The notes under the pieces: model-generated
Seen by the model: only the letters and a program-made list of their open reading frames with translations
What the model was told of the DNA's origin: nothing
Database searches by the model: none
Made by a program: the position numbers and the translations under genes
In this document: one piece after another, positions 1 to 8,150 of the stretch
Position numbering within the stretch: position 1 is the first letter of the stretch
How the letters are laid out: the number at the start of each line of letters is the position of its first letter
Source: JASGDC01 sp047608145
GTDB lineage: Bacteria > Actinomycetota > Actinomycetes > Actinomycetales > Micrococcaceae
Assembly (NCBI GenBank): GCA_047608145.1
Contig: JASGDC010000021.1
Span: 1 to 64,000, forward strand
Length of the DNA: 64,000 bases
Direction: 5' to 3'

Positions 1-52
1 GCACACACCAAGCAGAATATTGATTAAAACCCATAAGCTAACTTTAGAAGCT

Positions 53-122
53 AACAAACAGGCCTACATCACAGAAAAAATAACCCCTACAAAGAAAAAT
101 AACAACACATTATGGCCTATAA
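53..122. repeat. Diverged copy of a dispersed repeat (partner at 49712-49772)
   Basis: Bases 101-122 read AACAACACAT, then T or C, then ATGGCCTATAA in both copies. Further upstream both copies share AACAAA, GGCC and AATAAC blocks with small insertions between them. The partner copy lies at the 3' end of a broken A/C-rich gene fragment, so both may be remnants of the same transferred element. No transposase or clear ends are visible. Confidence 0.5.
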
Positions 123-185
123 CTCGACTTTTTACTAAAACTAAACGGAAAAGGGACGCTTATTCAATCAAGGATATTGCGAATA

Positions 186-245
186 GCCGTGCATTTCAGC
201 AGAAAACGTGTGTTTAACAGCTGAAATATGCTTAAACGCACGGGC
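186..245. repeat. Nested stem-loop, related to the one at 27214-27282
   Basis: The outer arms are GCCGTGC (186-192) and GCACGGGC (238-245), with a one-base bulge. The inner arms are TTTCAGC (194-200) and GCTGAAA (220-226). The loop contains AAACGTGTGTTTAA. The element after tRNA-Arg contains the same TTTCAGC, AAACGTGT, TTTAA and GCTGAAA words in the same order. There is no U tail, so it is probably not a simple terminator. Confidence 0.5.
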
Positions 246-403
246 AATAACTAGTCTAGTTCAAACTTTTTGTTCTTAAAGATTACTCTTATTGAGAAAT
301 TATGTTTATTGATTCCTATGGTTTTACCTAAAATTGTTAAAACTGTTGAATTCCAGCTGAAGTACAGAAATTAGTCATATTCTAATGGGAGTAGTATTAA
401 AGT

Positions 404-757
404 ATGGCTACTATAACAATTACTGACAATGAACTTAAAGTCCATATGGATAGCATAAAAGAAGTATTGGCTTTCAAAAAGCAGTTTTCAATACCGCTAA
501 AACATATAGATTCAGTCAAGTCTGCTTCAGGTTTGAAATTCCCGAATCCACTGCAAAAGCGTATCGGTACTAATGTACCTCATTTATATTATGGAGGTAC
601 TTTCCGACAAAAAGGCAAGAAGACTTTTTGGGATGTTCATAACAGAGCCAAAGCTATTGTGATTAACCTTAAAAATGAAAAATACGATAGGTTAATCCTT
701 GAGGTTGAAAACCCTGAAAAAGTATTGGATGAACTTAGTAAAACTATTAATTCATAG
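404..757 (+). CDS. PH-like domain protein, 117 aa
   Basis: A small soluble protein of unknown role. It resembles the bacterial PH-like family of Actinobacteria. It opens with beta-strand-rich segments and an IPLKHI stretch near residue 31. A GGTFRQKGKKTFWDV segment follows in the middle, and it ends in a predicted strand and helix ending VENPEKVLDEL. No signal peptide or membrane segment is visible. It starts at ATG after a GGGAG motif, stands alone and is followed at once by a terminator at 768-803. The family call rests on this motif pattern only. The function is unknown. Confidence 0.7.
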   Translation: MATITITDNELKVHMDSIKEVLAFKKQFSIPLKHIDSVKSASGLKFPNPLQKRIGTNVPHLYYGGTFRQKGKKTFWDVHNRAKAIVINLKNEKYDRLILEVENPEKVLDELSKTINS

Positions 758-767
758 AAGAGTATTA

Positions 768-803
768 AAAATCCCCTAGGTTTAAGTGCCTGGGGGATTT
801 TTT
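768..803. terminator. Bidirectional intrinsic terminator
   Basis: Arms AAAATCCCCTAGG (768-780) and CCTGGGGGATTTT (789-801) form 13 pairs including one G-U, with an 8-base loop and a run of T on both strands. It separates the converging genes at 404-757 and 815-1585. Confidence 0.85.
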
Positions 804-814
804 AAATAACAAAA

Positions 815-1585
815 TTATTTGTCAGTTGGTTCACATGCGATACCGTTACCATCATGGTCAAGAGTAGTGCTATATCCAGGCTGCCCCTTGAATAGTGGGG
901 TAGCACCAGCAGCTCGTGCTGCTTGGCAAGACTGGAAGCGTATAGTCTGTGTAGCATGACGTGGTAAACGAGACTGTGGTTTGTATAAGTTAGGATTAGC
1001 AGGTTTGATTTCCTTGCTGTATGCGTGTGCAGTACAAGTTGTGTGGCTATTAGCACCGAATAGGAACTTCTGTGCAACTAGTTTCTTGTCAATGTAAATC
1101 TCACATGAAGCTTGAGTAGTTGCTTTATCGTTAGCAGCTGACTGTACAGTTACGTGTGCTTGGTATGCATTTAACTTATTCTTAGAAAGTTTAACTGTTT
1201 CGTGGTAGTTCTTGTGAATTTTCTTTACTTTTTGATTTGCGTTACCTTTATCGTAAGTAACAGTCGCAGAGTCAGTCGATGTTATTTTATATTCCACGCT
1301 GTGGTTATGACGAATAAGATTGAAAAGCGTTAGAACCAAGGCAAGTGCTATTGCTCCTACTAATACGTATATTAGACCACTTTTATCTTTTTTAGATTTT
1401 TCACCAGATTTAGCCTTAGCCTTATGCTCAGTGCTAGCAGCTTTAGTGGAAGTGTTTGCTGTTTCACTTGATTCTTCAGAAATTACTTTTTTAACTCCAT
1501 CTTTACTGTTGTTAACGTTTTCGTTAGTTTGGTTAATATTTCCATTATTAATTTCTGGTTCGTTGTTGTCGTTTCGTTTTTCCAT
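815..1585 (-). CDS. Membrane-anchored Excalibur-domain protein, 256 aa
   Basis: Residues 1-75 are Asn/Glu/Lys/Ser-rich and probably disordered. One membrane segment (GLIYVLVGAIALALVLTLF) lies around residues 70-92, followed by an exposed domain. That domain contains two cysteines that could form a disulfide. The C terminus (about residues 208-256) is an Excalibur calcium-binding domain, with FQSCQAARAAGATP and the LDHDGNGIACE calcium-loop motif. Excalibur domains are typical of surface proteins of Actinobacteria and Firmicutes. The likely place of action is outside the membrane, with the N terminus inside. Its biological role is not known. It converges with the 404 gene across a shared terminator. 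Confidence 0.85.
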   Translation of the reverse strand: MEKRNDNNEPEINNGNINQTNENVNNSKDGVKKVISEESSETANTSTKAASTEHKAKAKSGEKSKKDKSGLIYVLVGAIALALVLTLFNLIRHNHSVEYKITSTDSATVTYDKGNANQKVKKIHKNYHETVKLSKNKLNAYQAHVTVQSAANDKATTQASCEIYIDKKLVAQKFLFGANSHTTCTAHAYSKEIKPANPNLYKPQSRLPRHATQTIRFQSCQAARAAGATPLFKGQPGYSTTLDHDGNGIACEPTDK

Positions 1586-1634
1586 TTTTATCTTTCTGGT
1601 GCTTGCTTCAGTAAGTTTCGCCTGATTTTATAAA

Positions 1635-1982
1635 CTATACTGTATCCCACATAGTTGCAATGACAAGATGAATCATCGCTAACGTAGCAAGTGCAGTAGA
1701 GAAGGTTTGTTGATTAGCGAACCAAAGCAACAATGACGCAATTATACAGATTGCTGCTTTTCCTACTACTCGCCAAGTTTTATCTAATTCCCTTTTCGCT
1801 CCAGGAGTTAAAAATATCATCCAGATACCTGCGGCAATAAGTGGTAGGAAAATTGCGCCTACCATATTGTTTGGTGCTGGAAACATATTAAAAGCGGCAG
1901 TACTAAGACCATAAAGTACTCCAATTTGTAGTACCATGCCTAGGAAATTATTGATTTTAACGTCTGATTGTCTTGGATCCAT
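1635..1982 (-). CDS. DUF2568 (YrdB-like) membrane protein, 115 aa
   Basis: A small integral membrane protein with about four hydrophobic segments. The conserved middle stretch FLTPGAKRELDKTWRVV is typical of the YrdB/DUF2568 family, whose function is not established. It lies 23 bases downstream of dapE on the same strand and may be read through from it. The start is ATG at 1982. There is no signal peptide apart from the first membrane helix. The family call rests on the ARRELDK-like motif and length. Confidence 0.7.
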   Translation of the reverse strand: MDPRQSDVKINNFLGMVLQIGVLYGLSTAAFNMFPAPNNMVGAIFLPLIAAGIWMIFLTPGAKRELDKTWRVVGKAAICIIASLLLWFANQQTFSTALATLAMIHLVIATMWDTV

Positions 1983-2005
1983 AATCTTAGTGTATAATTT
2001 TCTTC

Positions 2006-3094
2006 TTAGTTTTCTGCAGTATTAGTAAGCCATTTTTCCAAAGAATTATAGCAAGCGCGGATATCCTGTTGCGATACATGTTCATTATCACTATGTGCCA
2101 ACATGGGATCTCCTGGGCCAAAGTTTACCGCTGGAATACCAATTTTGCTGAAACGTGCGACATCAGTCCATCCATACTTTGGCATTGGTTTCATGCCAAC
2201 TACTTCGACAAAATTTTTAACATCAGGTAAATTAAGACCTGGACGTGCTGCTGGAGCGGAGTCTACTATTTCTACATCGAAGCCTTTAAAGACTTCTTCA
2301 ACATGATCTTGTGCTTCTTCTTCAGTCTTATCTGGTGCATAACGATAGTTAACTAGCACATGAGCATTATCAGGAATTACGTTAGTAGCAACACCACCTT
2401 CAATATGCACTGCACTCAGTCCTTCACGATACTCCAGCCCTTCAACAGCAATAGTTTTTGGCTCGTAAGCAGCTAAAGTGTTAAGAACTGGGGCAAGCAT
2501 ATGGATAGCATTTTTACCTTTCCATGCTCGTCCAGAGTGGGCAGCAAGGCCTGCAGTCGCAATTTTTGCCCGAAGCGTACCATTGCAACCACCTTCTACA
2601 TGAGCATCACTTGGTTCAAGTAAGATTGCAAAATCACCGGTAATTAATTCTGGGTATTCTTTGATAAGGCGGCCTAAACCACTTTTATAAGCCTCTACTT
2701 CTTCGTGGTCGTAGAAGATATAAGTGATATCAAAAGCTGCATCAATTAGCTTTGCTGCTAAAGCTAATTGAACTGCTACGCCACCTTTCATGTCGGTTGT
2801 GCCACGACCATATAGTATGCCATCTTCGACCGTTGCTGGTATTGTACCCTTTGAGCCTGGTACTGTAGGCAGCGGTACCGTATCAAGATGACCTGCTAGG
2901 ATGACTCGGCGTTGCTTACCCCAATTTGTGCGAGCAACTATCGCATCTTGGTTGCGAGTAACCTCTAAATAATCAAGTCGTTTTAGTTCTTTTTCTACTA
3001 AGTCAGCAAGCTCAGTTTCGTTATCAGAAATACTATTGATATTGATAAGTTGTTCTGTTAAAACAGCTACATCAGCTTTTAAATAAAGTCGCAT
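2006..3094 (-). CDS. dapE: Succinyl-diaminopimelate desuccinylase
   Basis: Removes succinate from N-succinyl-LL-2,6-diaminopimelate, a step of lysine and peptidoglycan DAP synthesis in the cytoplasm. It is a 362-residue M20-family metallohydrolase. Visible metal and catalytic residues are GHLDT (H69, D71), the bridging Asp in GRGTTDMKGG (D101), the DHEE pair (E131 as general base, E132 as ligand) and the late AHSDNEHV histidine. The dimerisation domain lies between. Its ATG overlaps the stop of the upstream MFS gene as TAATG, so the two are translationally coupled. lysA, the last step of the pathway, is at 29022-30404. Confidence 0.92.
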   Translation of the reverse strand: MRLYLKADVAVLTEQLININSISDNETELADLVEKELKRLDYLEVTRNQDAIVARTNWGKQRRVILAGHLDTVPLPTVPGSKGTIPATVEDGILYGRGTTDMKGGVAVQLALAAKLIDAAFDITYIFYDHEEVEAYKSGLGRLIKEYPELITGDFAILLEPSDAHVEGGCNGTLRAKIATAGLAAHSGRAWKGKNAIHMLAPVLNTLAAYEPKTIAVEGLEYREGLSAVHIEGGVATNVIPDNAHVLVNYRYAPDKTEEEAQDHVEEVFKGFDVEIVDSAPAARPGLNLPDVKNFVEVVGMKPMPKYGWTDVARFSKIGIPAVNFGPGDPMLAHSDNEHVSQQDIRACYNSLEKWLTNTAEN

Positions 3095-4695
3095 TATTTT
3101 TCCTTTTTGGTAGGTTGTTCGTCGGCTTGTTTCACACCTAAGTTTTTCATAAGTAATGCAGCAATCGTACCAACAAGCATTACGATAACTACTAGATAAA
3201 GAGTATGTGATGTCGCATCAGTAATACCTTGACGCAAAATTGTATCTACAGTATTTTTAATACTTTCGATAACTGTTGCTGGTGTTCCTGCAGGTGGGTG
3301 GAAAGTAGGAGGAGCAGAGAATTCACCGCCAGCAGCATTAATAACGCCGTTAACTACTTGGTCACGAGCTGGTGCAGGGATATTATTTGCATTTGCATAA
3401 GCAGCGTTAGTTAGTTGGTCTTTAATTTGAGTAGACATTACCGAAGCCACAATAGCAGAACCTAGTACACCGCCAATCTGACGAATGGTGTTAAATGCGG
3501 CAGAGCTAATACCAGAGTCTTTAACTGGTACACTTTGGGTCACAATATTACTAATTGGAGAGAATACCCCTGCAAGACCTACACCAGTAATCAATGAGCA
3601 TAGGATTACGGGTAGTAAGTTACTTTGTGGATTCATTGTCAAAATAATTCCAAGAGTACCCAGTGTGTATAACCCGAAACCACCTGCTGCAATAAAACGA
3701 GGCTCAATCTTTTGGCTTAGTTTACCGACATAAGGTGAAAGTGCGCCAGATACTAATGACATTGGTAGGAACACTAGAGCTGCTTTAGTAGGATCCATCC
3801 CCAAACCAGTTTGTAGATATAGTGTAAATGGTAGTGAGAAGGTTAGCATTGCGAAGCTGGCGGCAAAGCCTGCTATGTTGGCTAGGTTAAAGTTACGGCT
3901 TCTAAATAAGCGAAGTGGTAATAGTGAATCTTTACCTTCAGTTTTTTGGCGCCATATGAATAGCACCATGAAAACCACGCCGACAATGATTAAGTTCCAT
4001 ACGGTTATTACTCCAGTAATTTTGCCCCAGTTATACTGATGTCCTTCTTGTAAACCAAAAGTAATACAGAACATACCAACACCAGAAAGCACAATAGATA
4101 GGAAGTCTAGTTTAATTGGCTGACCTTCAAAGTTTGGTAATAGTTTGATTGCCATAATAACTGCAATAATTCCAAATGGGATATTTACGAAGAAGATCCA
4201 TTCCCAACCAAGTGAATCAACAATAACGCCACCGATAAGTGGACCGAAAATAGTAGCTATACCAGCAACTGCACCCCAGAAGCCAAGAGCTTTACCGCGT
4301 TCTTTTGGTGGGAAGATCTTGGCAATCATTGCCATAGTTTGTGGTACCAGCATCGCACCACCTAGGCCTTGAACAGCACGTGCAATAATTAATTCGTGCA
4401 CGGTATGCGCAAAACCACACCATGCTGAAGCTAGAGTGAAGACTATAGTTCCAGCAAGGAACAATTTGTCTTGACCAAAACGATCACCTAAACGACCAGT
4501 TAATAGTAGCGGTACGGCGGTAGTCAATGCATAAGCACTGTTAACCCACAATAAGGTAGTTAGGTCAGTATTAAAGTGTTTTAGTAAAGTAGGGATAGCA
4601 ATGTTCACAATAGTGGTATCTACCATAATCATGAAGAATGCCAATAGCATTGGAATCAATGTCAGCATTGGCTTTGTTGCAGTTTGCTTTTTCAT
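3094..4695 (-). CDS. DHA2-type MFS exporter (EmrB/QacA family)
   Basis: A 533-residue inner-membrane transporter with about 14 hydrophobic segments, the size and layout of the drug:H+ antiporter-2 family. The motif-A stretch GRLGDRFGQDKLF follows the second helix. The motif-C-like sequence LGFWGAVAGIATIFGPLIGG lies in the fifth helix region. A long hydrophilic loop near residues 430-480 precedes the last helix. The substrate cannot be told from sequence. It is coupled to dapE by TAATG, an odd partner. Export of an amino acid or drug is possible but unproven. A perfect TGTGC-TTTT-GCACA palindrome lies about 70 bases upstream. Confidence 0.85.
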   Translation of the reverse strand: MKKQTATKPMLTLIPMLLAFFMIMVDTTIVNIAIPTLLKHFNTDLTTLLWVNSAYALTTAVPLLLTGRLGDRFGQDKLFLAGTIVFTLASAWCGFAHTVHELIIARAVQGLGGAMLVPQTMAMIAKIFPPKERGKALGFWGAVAGIATIFGPLIGGVIVDSLGWEWIFFVNIPFGIIAVIMAIKLLPNFEGQPIKLDFLSIVLSGVGMFCITFGLQEGHQYNWGKITGVITVWNLIIVGVVFMVLFIWRQKTEGKDSLLPLRLFRSRNFNLANIAGFAASFAMLTFSLPFTLYLQTGLGMDPTKAALVFLPMSLVSGALSPYVGKLSQKIEPRFIAAGGFGLYTLGTLGIILTMNPQSNLLPVILCSLITGVGLAGVFSPISNIVTQSVPVKDSGISSAAFNTIRQIGGVLGSAIVASVMSTQIKDQLTNAAYANANNIPAPARDQVVNGVINAAGGEFSAPPTFHPPAGTPATVIESIKNTVDTILRQGITDATSHTLYLVVIVMLVGTIAALLMKNLGVKQADEQPTKKEK

Positions 4696-4759
4696 AAACT
4701 CTTTTCTTAAATTAGGTTTTGATTAAGTATAGAATATCTTCCGAAGTAAGATTAATTGC

Positions 4760-4773
4760 TGTGCTTTTGCACA
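4760..4773. promoter_or_regulatory. Perfect palindrome upstream of the MFS-dapE pair
   Basis: TGTGC-TTTT-GCACA lies 65-78 bases upstream of the ATG of the minus-strand MFS gene. That is a usual position for a repressor site. No regulator gene is adjacent, and the match could be chance. Confidence 0.3.
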
Positions 4774-4876
4774 ACTTCAATAGGTTAAATCTTATTTTGC
4801 ATAAATACTATCAATGCTACTACTGCTTTAAGGAATTCGCTATATCAGTTAATAGGATATTCTTAGGAATTGTAAC

Positions 4877-6463
4877 TTAAATACTTTCAATATCTCTTCG
4901 TTTGAAAAGTAGAGCACTTAAACCAAAGATTACGATAGCGGCGCCCACGAAAATTAGTGATGGAATGAAATCTGGATTAGCATCATAGAAATTTGGAGCA
5001 TGTGCAAATGGTGAAACTTTAATCGCCCAGTCTGGTAGGTTCAAAATAGGGCCAATGATTGTGATTAATGCTGCTATAGTAATTGGCAATATTGTCAGTG
5101 TAATTGTGGCTTGTGCCATTGCATATAACAGTGCAGCAAGACTTGCTAGCAGTAAACTTGCTGGCAAATAACCAATGAAGCTTAGAAATACTTTACCAAA
5201 ATCTACACTATTAAGGACATGAGAAGTGTTCCAAGCAAAAATTAATGCTGCGATAAGGAATAGGAAAATTGTTACTGAAATAGCAAGCAATACATAAGAG
5301 AAGTACCATTTAATACGACTAGCTGGAGTCGAAGAAAGTAAGAAAGCTAGATGTGAATCATGCTCTTCACTAGTCATACGGCTAATCATCATACTTGGGA
5401 ATACTGCTAAGACTATTGCCAATATGATAGTCAATGAGTTAACCATTGCTTGGTTTATCGTCGAACTATCGCCTAAACGCTGGAATACTTGCTCTGTTTC
5501 TGAGTTAGTACTAGCAATATCGCCAGCAGCTGTAGCTGCTTGACTAATTACCAAAGCTAATAAAATTGTAGATATTGTCCAACGTAAGAAACTACCTATA
5601 TTTAGTTTGTAACTTAATGCAAAAGCAGATTTTAACCATCTTGGCGCTTTAGGTTTACCGTAATCTCGATGAATATAAGCATCACCAATATCACGGCTTT
5701 CGTAAAGGTTCCACACTACAATGCTTAGTACAGCAATTACTGCTGCTGGAACTGTTAAAATATCCCAAACGTTTCTAGCATAACTTTCGGTACGGTTTAT
5801 CCACTCGAAAGGGGAAATCCAACTTAACCAATGGAATTCATCTTTTGAATCACCGAGAGCACGTATTAGAAATGTAAAGGCAACGAACCCTAAACTATAT
5901 GCAATAGCACTGCGGCTATCGTTAAATATTTGTGATAGTAATAATGCAATAACTCCATAAGTTCCAGTAATCAAGATAAAGGCTAAACTCAGTAGCGTAG
6001 TACCGGCAAAAGGAGCTCCGTTTAATAGCAATGTTAAAAAAGTAGTAACTCCAAGTAACACGCAAGAAATTGCAAGAGTAGTGAAGCTTGCAGCTAATGG
6101 CACATTGCGTTTTATCGGAGTTGAGAGTAGTAACTCAGTAGAAGAATTTTCTTCAGCTTTACGTGCAGTGTGAATAATTCCAATCATGATACAAAATGCC
6201 GCAAATAAAGCTGTGAAAGCCCCTACACGCCAAGCAGTGAAGCCACCTGGAGTAGTAATGTCGTAAATTGGACCAATTAAAATTTTGAAAAATCCATTAG
6301 TTCCCATTTCTGCAGCCATCTTGTATTTATCACTGTCAGTAGGAAATAATTCAAGAAAAGAACGGTAAGTAAAAATCGGTAACAAACCTATTAAAATTGG
6401 TGCAATAACCAATAAAACTTTATCTTGTTTCAGATTTTTCTTTGCAATTTCTAATGGTTTCAT
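4877..6463 (-). CDS. ABC-2 type exporter permease, 528 aa
   Basis: A large polytopic membrane protein with about 12 hydrophobic segments in two halves. Each half has the long-helix layout of the polyketide-antibiotic (tetronasin-like) exporter permeases of Actinobacteria. It has no nucleotide-binding domain of its own. The ATPase at 6464-7183 ends directly before its ATG, so the two form one transporter. The substrate is unknown. The TARKAEENSSTELLLSTPI stretch in the first half and the MTSEEHDSHLAFLLSSTP stretch in the second are internally similar, which supports a duplicated permease. Confidence 0.82.
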   Translation of the reverse strand: MKPLEIAKKNLKQDKVLLVIAPILIGLLPIFTYRSFLELFPTDSDKYKMAAEMGTNGFFKILIGPIYDITTPGGFTAWRVGAFTALFAAFCIMIGIIHTARKAEENSSTELLLSTPIKRNVPLAASFTTLAISCVLLGVTTFLTLLLNGAPFAGTTLLSLAFILITGTYGVIALLLSQIFNDSRSAIAYSLGFVAFTFLIRALGDSKDEFHWLSWISPFEWINRTESYARNVWDILTVPAAVIAVLSIVVWNLYESRDIGDAYIHRDYGKPKAPRWLKSAFALSYKLNIGSFLRWTISTILLALVISQAATAAGDIASTNSETEQVFQRLGDSSTINQAMVNSLTIILAIVLAVFPSMMISRMTSEEHDSHLAFLLSSTPASRIKWYFSYVLLAISVTIFLFLIAALIFAWNTSHVLNSVDFGKVFLSFIGYLPASLLLASLAALLYAMAQATITLTILPITIAALITIIGPILNLPDWAIKVSPFAHAPNFYDANPDFIPSLIFVGAAIVIFGLSALLFKRRDIESI

Positions 6464-7183
6464 TTATTCGTCGCTTAAATAATGAGTTAGGAATTTTTCT
6501 TGTAGTTCTTCGTTTGATAGCTGTTCGTGTGGATTATTAATAACCTCGATATCTTTACCATCTTTAATAATAGTAATTTTGTCACAAAGAGCTGCAACTT
6601 CTTCTAAGATATGGCTAGAAAGCAATACTGTGGCACCTTCAAGTTGTTTATTAAGTACTTCATCTTGAAAAACATGTTCCATGACAGGATCTAGTCCACT
6701 AGTTGGTTCATCAAATACGAAAAGTTTTGCATTTGTAGCTAATGCTGCAATTAAAGCGATTTTTTGTTTATTTCCTCTAGAGTAACTACGGGCTTTTTTC
6801 GTAGGATCAAACTCAAATTTAGTAATTAGTTCATCAATGCGGCGTTGTGGTATTCCACCTCGCATATTACTTAGGAAATCAATGATTTCGCCACCTGTTA
6901 AATTAGGCCATACGGTTACTTCGCCAGGCACATACGCAATGCTTTGGTGTAATTTTTCTGGATTTTTCCAAGGATTGTCCCCAAGTACTTCAAACTTGCC
7001 ACTATTGAGTTTAATTGTGCCCATAATTGCCTTTATAGTAGTAGACTTACCGGCTCCGTTTGGGCCTAGAAAACCATGGACTTCACCTGGAGCGACATGT
7101 AAGTTTAATCCAGATAGTGCTTCCACATGACCATAGTTTTTCTTTAAATTTTCCGCATCAATAACTAAAGAACTCATAGGCAA
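6464..7183 (-). CDS. ABC transporter ATP-binding protein
   Basis: A 239-residue ATPase that drives the permease encoded directly downstream. Walker A is GPNGAGKST (about residues 40-48). The signature region is YSRGNKQKI, a YSxGxxQ variant common in exporter ATPases. Walker B is FVFDEPTSGLDP, and the switch histidine follows in LSSHILEE. ATG 7183 and ATG 7177 are both possible starts. The promoter region is shared with the divergent LOG gene at 7248. Drug or lipid export is the usual role of this family, but the substrate is not visible. Confidence 0.88.
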   Translation of the reverse strand: MPMSSLVIDAENLKKNYGHVEALSGLNLHVAPGEVHGFLGPNGAGKSTTIKAIMGTIKLNSGKFEVLGDNPWKNPEKLHQSIAYVPGEVTVWPNLTGGEIIDFLSNMRGGIPQRRIDELITKFEFDPTKKARSYSRGNKQKIALIAALATNAKLFVFDEPTSGLDPVMEHVFQDEVLNKQLEGATVLLSSHILEEVAALCDKITIIKDGKDIEVINNPHEQLSNEELQEKFLTHYLSDE

Positions 7184-7247
7184 AAGTATACTCTTTTCAT
7201 AAGTTTTTGATAGTTATGAGACGCTTGCTGATGTTAGCATTAAAAGC

Positions 7248-7976
7248 ATGACTGAAAAAGAATTTGTACAAGGCACCTTCATCCGTCGCGGTGAGGAAGA
7301 TAGCCACAGCACTTCCGACTTTAGATTACTACAAACTTCCGGTAAAGATGACTGGGTTCGTACCGACCCTTGGCGTGTATTACGTATCCAAAGTGAGTTT
7401 GTTGAAGGTTTCGATGCCTTGGCAGGACTACCTCCTGCAGTAAGTGTTTTCGGTTCTGCTCGTACTAAACCTGATAGTGAACATTATAAAATTGGTGTGG
7501 AAGTCGGCAAGCAACTTGCAAAATCTGGATATGCAGTAATTACTGGTGGTGGGCCAGGTGCAATGGAAGCTGCTAACAAAGGTGCTAAAGAAGCTGATGG
7601 AAAATCAATTGGGCTTGGTATTGAGTTACCTTTTGAAACTGGCCTGAATGAATATGTAGACCTTGGTATTAATTTCCGTTACTTCTTTGTGCGTAAGACG
7701 ATGTTTGTGAAATATGCACAAGGTTTCATCGTACTCCCTGGTGGTTTCGGCACTATGGATGAGTTGTTTGAAGCCTTAACTCTATTGCAGACACATAAGA
7801 TTAAAGACTTCCCAATTGTTTTGGTTGGTAAGAAGTTTTGGTATCCGATGTTTGATTGGTGCAGAGAGACTTTGCTTGCTGAAGGTATGATTAATGAAAA
7901 TGACTTAGAGCGGTTCCATATTACTGATGCCCCTGAAGAAGCAGTTAATTACATTGTTAAACACAGTAACAGATAA
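7248..7976 (+). CDS. LOG-family (TIGR00730-type) nucleotide phosphoribohydrolase
   Basis: A 242-residue Rossmann-fold protein of the Lonely Guy family. Members release a base from nucleoside 5'-monophosphates, for example to make cytokinin-type bases. The two diagnostic motifs are present: GGGPGAMEAANKGA (about residues 98-111) and PGGFGTMDE (about 163-171). It has about 50 more residues at the N terminus than the shortest LOG enzymes, as in the longer actinobacterial type. In relatives this gene also lies in the dapE region. The natural substrate is uncertain. It is followed 18 bases later by a tiny membrane gene. Confidence 0.85.
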   Translation: MTEKEFVQGTFIRRGEEDSHSTSDFRLLQTSGKDDWVRTDPWRVLRIQSEFVEGFDALAGLPPAVSVFGSARTKPDSEHYKIGVEVGKQLAKSGYAVITGGGPGAMEAANKGAKEADGKSIGLGIELPFETGLNEYVDLGINFRYFFVRKTMFVKYAQGFIVLPGGFGTMDELFEALTLLQTHKIKDFPIVLVGKKFWYPMFDWCRETLLAEGMINENDLERFHITDAPEEAVNYIVKHSNR

Positions 7977-7994
7977 TAAATTAGATAGAGTGAT

Positions 7995-8144
7995 ATGACG
8001 CTATTAATAATTATGGCAGTATTAATCGCAATACTTGCTGGTTTTATTATTTACACCAAACAAATACCTAACGGTTTTTTGGAGTACCCGGCAAAACCGA
8101 GTGATAAAAAACGTCGTAAGCGCAAAAAACTTAAAGAAGAATAG
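7995..8144 (+). CDS. Small membrane protein, 49 aa
   Basis: A short gene between the LOG enzyme and the glycosyltransferase, on the same strand with gaps of 18 and 6 bases. Residues 2-20 are one hydrophobic helix (LLIIMAVLIAILAGFIIY). A short linker and a strongly basic tail (KKRRKRKKLK) follow, so the tail should lie in the cytoplasm. It starts at ATG, and GATAGAG upstream is a weak ribosome binding site. The protein is not recognised. The tight packing and well-formed topology argue that it is real. Confidence 0.6.
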   Translation: MTLLIIMAVLIAILAGFIIYTKQIPNGFLEYPAKPSDKKRRKRKKLKEE

Positions 8145-8150
8145 TTGTAG

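Larger units (their letters stand above)
1..403. other. Gene-poor edge with repeat remnant and stem-loop
   Basis: No convincing gene was found in this stretch. A 65-codon open frame at 20-217 has no ribosome binding site and looks random. Bases 53-122 resemble 49712-49772, including a 22-base block (101-122) that differs at one position. The DNA is rich in A and C on the plus strand, unlike neighbouring genes. A stem-loop lies at 186-245. The 404 gene is preceded by GGGAG at about 386-390. Confidence 0.6.

Noticed and set aside
20..217. 65-codon plus-strand frame at the window's left edge
   Set aside because: It has no ribosome site and random-looking content. It crosses the repeat remnant and half of a stem-loop.
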